This document shows positions 63,124 through 64,000 of a DNA stretch of 64,000 bases, one piece after another. This DNA is from JAWXUU01 sp044426045. Lineage in GTDB: Bacteria > Bacillota > Clostridia > Christensenellales > CAMQZB01. Location of the stretch: NCBI GenBank assembly GCA_044426045.1, contig JAWXUX010000003.1:1-64000 (forward strand), given 5' to 3'. Each line of letters opens with the position of its first letter. Positions within the stretch are counted from its first letter, which is position 1. The notes below the pieces were generated by a model. It had not been told where the DNA came from and did no database searches. It saw only the letters and a program-made list of their open reading frames with translations. A program made the translations under genes and the position numbers.

Positions 63124-63719
63124 TAAAATTAATAGATTTTTATAATCAACTAAATAGCGAATTTCAAATATCTCGTGAAGAATTTTCACGAGATATTTTG
63201 TCTAAGTTTACTTGTGGTAAGAATAGTGACGAAAACGATTTTTTACATAACACAGTGTTTGTACATGAGGATAGCAAAAAGTCAGTCACTTATCTTATGC
63301 TGAAAGATAACCAAATAATGGCGTATTTTTCTCTGGCTATTCAGATGATAGAGCTTGAAGGGGTTTCTAAAAATCAAATCAAGAAGGTGACTCAAGGCAC
63401 ATCGCCAATGAAGAACACTGATGGTGAGAAAATTTACTCATCATACCTCGTGGGACATTTTTCAAAGAATGATTCTAATGAAGAGAGAGGTTTTGGGGAT
63501 GAAATGTTTGAAGCGGTATACAGAGTATTGAATCAATCGCAAGAACTGGTTGGTGGTGCGATTGTATATCTAGATTGCTTAGATGAGTTGATAACGTATT
63601 ATAAAAAATATGGATTTAAAATCCTTGTGCAATCAAGGGAAATAAAAACGGAAGATGGTAAGTTAACTAAGACATTTAATAAGATGTATAGAAAAATACC
63701 ATTGATTGAAGAACAGTAA
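63108..63719 (+). CDS. GNAT-family acetyltransferase, putative toxin
   Basis: 203 residues overlapping the small gene before it. The GNAT fold is suggested by YLMLKDNQIMAYFSLAIQMI, SYLVGHFSKND followed by GFGDEMFEAVYRVLNQ (acetyl-CoA loop region), VYLDCLDELITYYKKYGFKI at the C terminus. Toxins of the TacT/AtaT kind acetylate aminoacyl-tRNA; the pairing with a small antitoxin supports this, but the family also contains ordinary acetyltransferases. Confidence 0.75.
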   Translation: MDCKVIKLIDFYNQLNSEFQISREEFSRDILSKFTCGKNSDENDFLHNTVFVHEDSKKSVTYLMLKDNQIMAYFSLAIQMIELEGVSKNQIKKVTQGTSPMKNTDGEKIYSSYLVGHFSKNDSNEERGFGDEMFEAVYRVLNQSQELVGGAIVYLDCLDELITYYKKYGFKILVQSREIKTEDGKLTKTFNKMYRKIPLIEEQ

Positions 63720-63742
63720 TAAAAACAAAATAACAAACACAG

Positions 63743-63770
63743 AAGCATTATCTTTGGATAGTGCTTTTTT
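63743..63770 (+). terminator. Terminator of the GNAT pair
   Basis: AAGCATTATC, loop TTTG, GATAGTGCTT, then T run; one wobble pair. Confidence 0.75.
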
Positions 63771-63849
63771 TATGCCCTAAAATGGGCGAAGGGGAAAATA
63801 AAAATATATGACAACGAGAGAAAGTTATGAAAATGTGAAAGTGCCACGT

Positions 63850-64000
63850 ATGCGCACTACCACGATGCTTATAAGTTCATTTTATCTGCTGATAGCGAGA
63901 CAGAAATCAGCAGATATTTTTTGCGTAAGATTTGTGAAAATGATATGGTTCATCATATCAAAATCGGGAAGAAACTGCTTGTGGATATTGATGATTTGCA
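63850..64000 (+). pseudogene. Excisionase-like gene with an apparent frameshift, cut by the window end
   Basis: The ATG at 63850 opens MRTT, but the family-like sequence HDAYKFILSADSETEISRYF, LRKICENDMVHHIKIGKKLL, VDIDDL is in another frame, which has no start codon. Excisionase/MerR-like helix-turn-helix proteins of clostridial mobile elements typically begin MRTI..AYK and continue in exactly this way. One indel near 63862 would restore it. An integrase gene would be expected just past the window. Confidence 0.55.

Overview
The window looks like a chromosome segment of an uncultured, anaerobic, low-GC Bacillota (Clostridia-like, possibly Christensenellales-like; the order is inference). The evidence is an AT-rich genome with strong AGGAGG-type ribosome sites, a sodium-pumping decarboxylase operon, diaminopimelate made by the LL-aminotransferase route (dapL, dapF), a dnaG-rpoD-trmK-nif3 cluster, cobalamin late-step genes and XRE/RelE-type accessory genes.

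Layout. 1-5.3 kb: biotin-dependent Na+ pump operon (carboxyltransferase, OadG, biotin carrier, OadB, OadA). 5.3-10.9 kb: a Fic protein, dapL, dapF and the biotin ligase birA, which can charge the carrier protein of the first operon. 10.9-18.4 kb: rpoB-rpoC. 18.9-19.8 kb: a Phd/RelE toxin-antitoxin pair and an XRE regulator. 20-23.1 kb: a BaiN/HI0933-type flavoprotein and a phosphohexomutase. 23.5-28.3 kb: cobalamin operon (cbiA, cobU, cobS, a degenerate cobU-like gene, cobC, cbiB). 28.4-32.1 kb: lipoprotein, HesB-like Cys-tailed protein, Mrp/NBP35 ATPase, dGTPase. 32.5-37.7 kb: dnaG, rpoD, trmK, nif3-like, zinc-ribbon coiled coil, tautomerase. 38.2-39.7 kb: sstT and an unlisted 53-codon ORF.

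From about 39.7 kb to the end the DNA is accessory: a possible T7SS-type cassette (DUF4176 protein, glycine-zipper protein, membrane protein), XRE regulators, a SLOG protein, a second toxin-antitoxin pair, a tRNA-like 3' end, and then a defence-like island. The island holds a DUF4116-metallophosphoesterase fusion, PD-(D/E)XK and CoiA-like nucleases, AIPR, two 5-methylcytosine methyltransferases each followed by a nuclease, a LexA-like repressor, a DUF4041/GIY-YIG protein, an AbiEi-like protein, a GNAT toxin pair and a frameshifted excisionase-like gene at the edge.

The non-coding DNA is the most unusual part. Between core genes lie (i) eight members of an element family with inverted arms of tandem 7-mers, whose 7-mer differs between copies (GGTGAAA, AGTGAAA/GTGAAAA, TTAAAAA, GGTAATA), (ii) two copies of a ~100-bp long hairpin, and (iii) arrays of short hairpins with 3-nt loops. 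Families (i)-(iii) show paired compensatory changes in their stems. Several terminators also have extremely long stems that swallow the stop codon of the gene before them. In the accessory region three minus-strand genes have a TATAAT box exactly 6 nt before the ATG and no ribosome site, which points to leaderless mRNAs.
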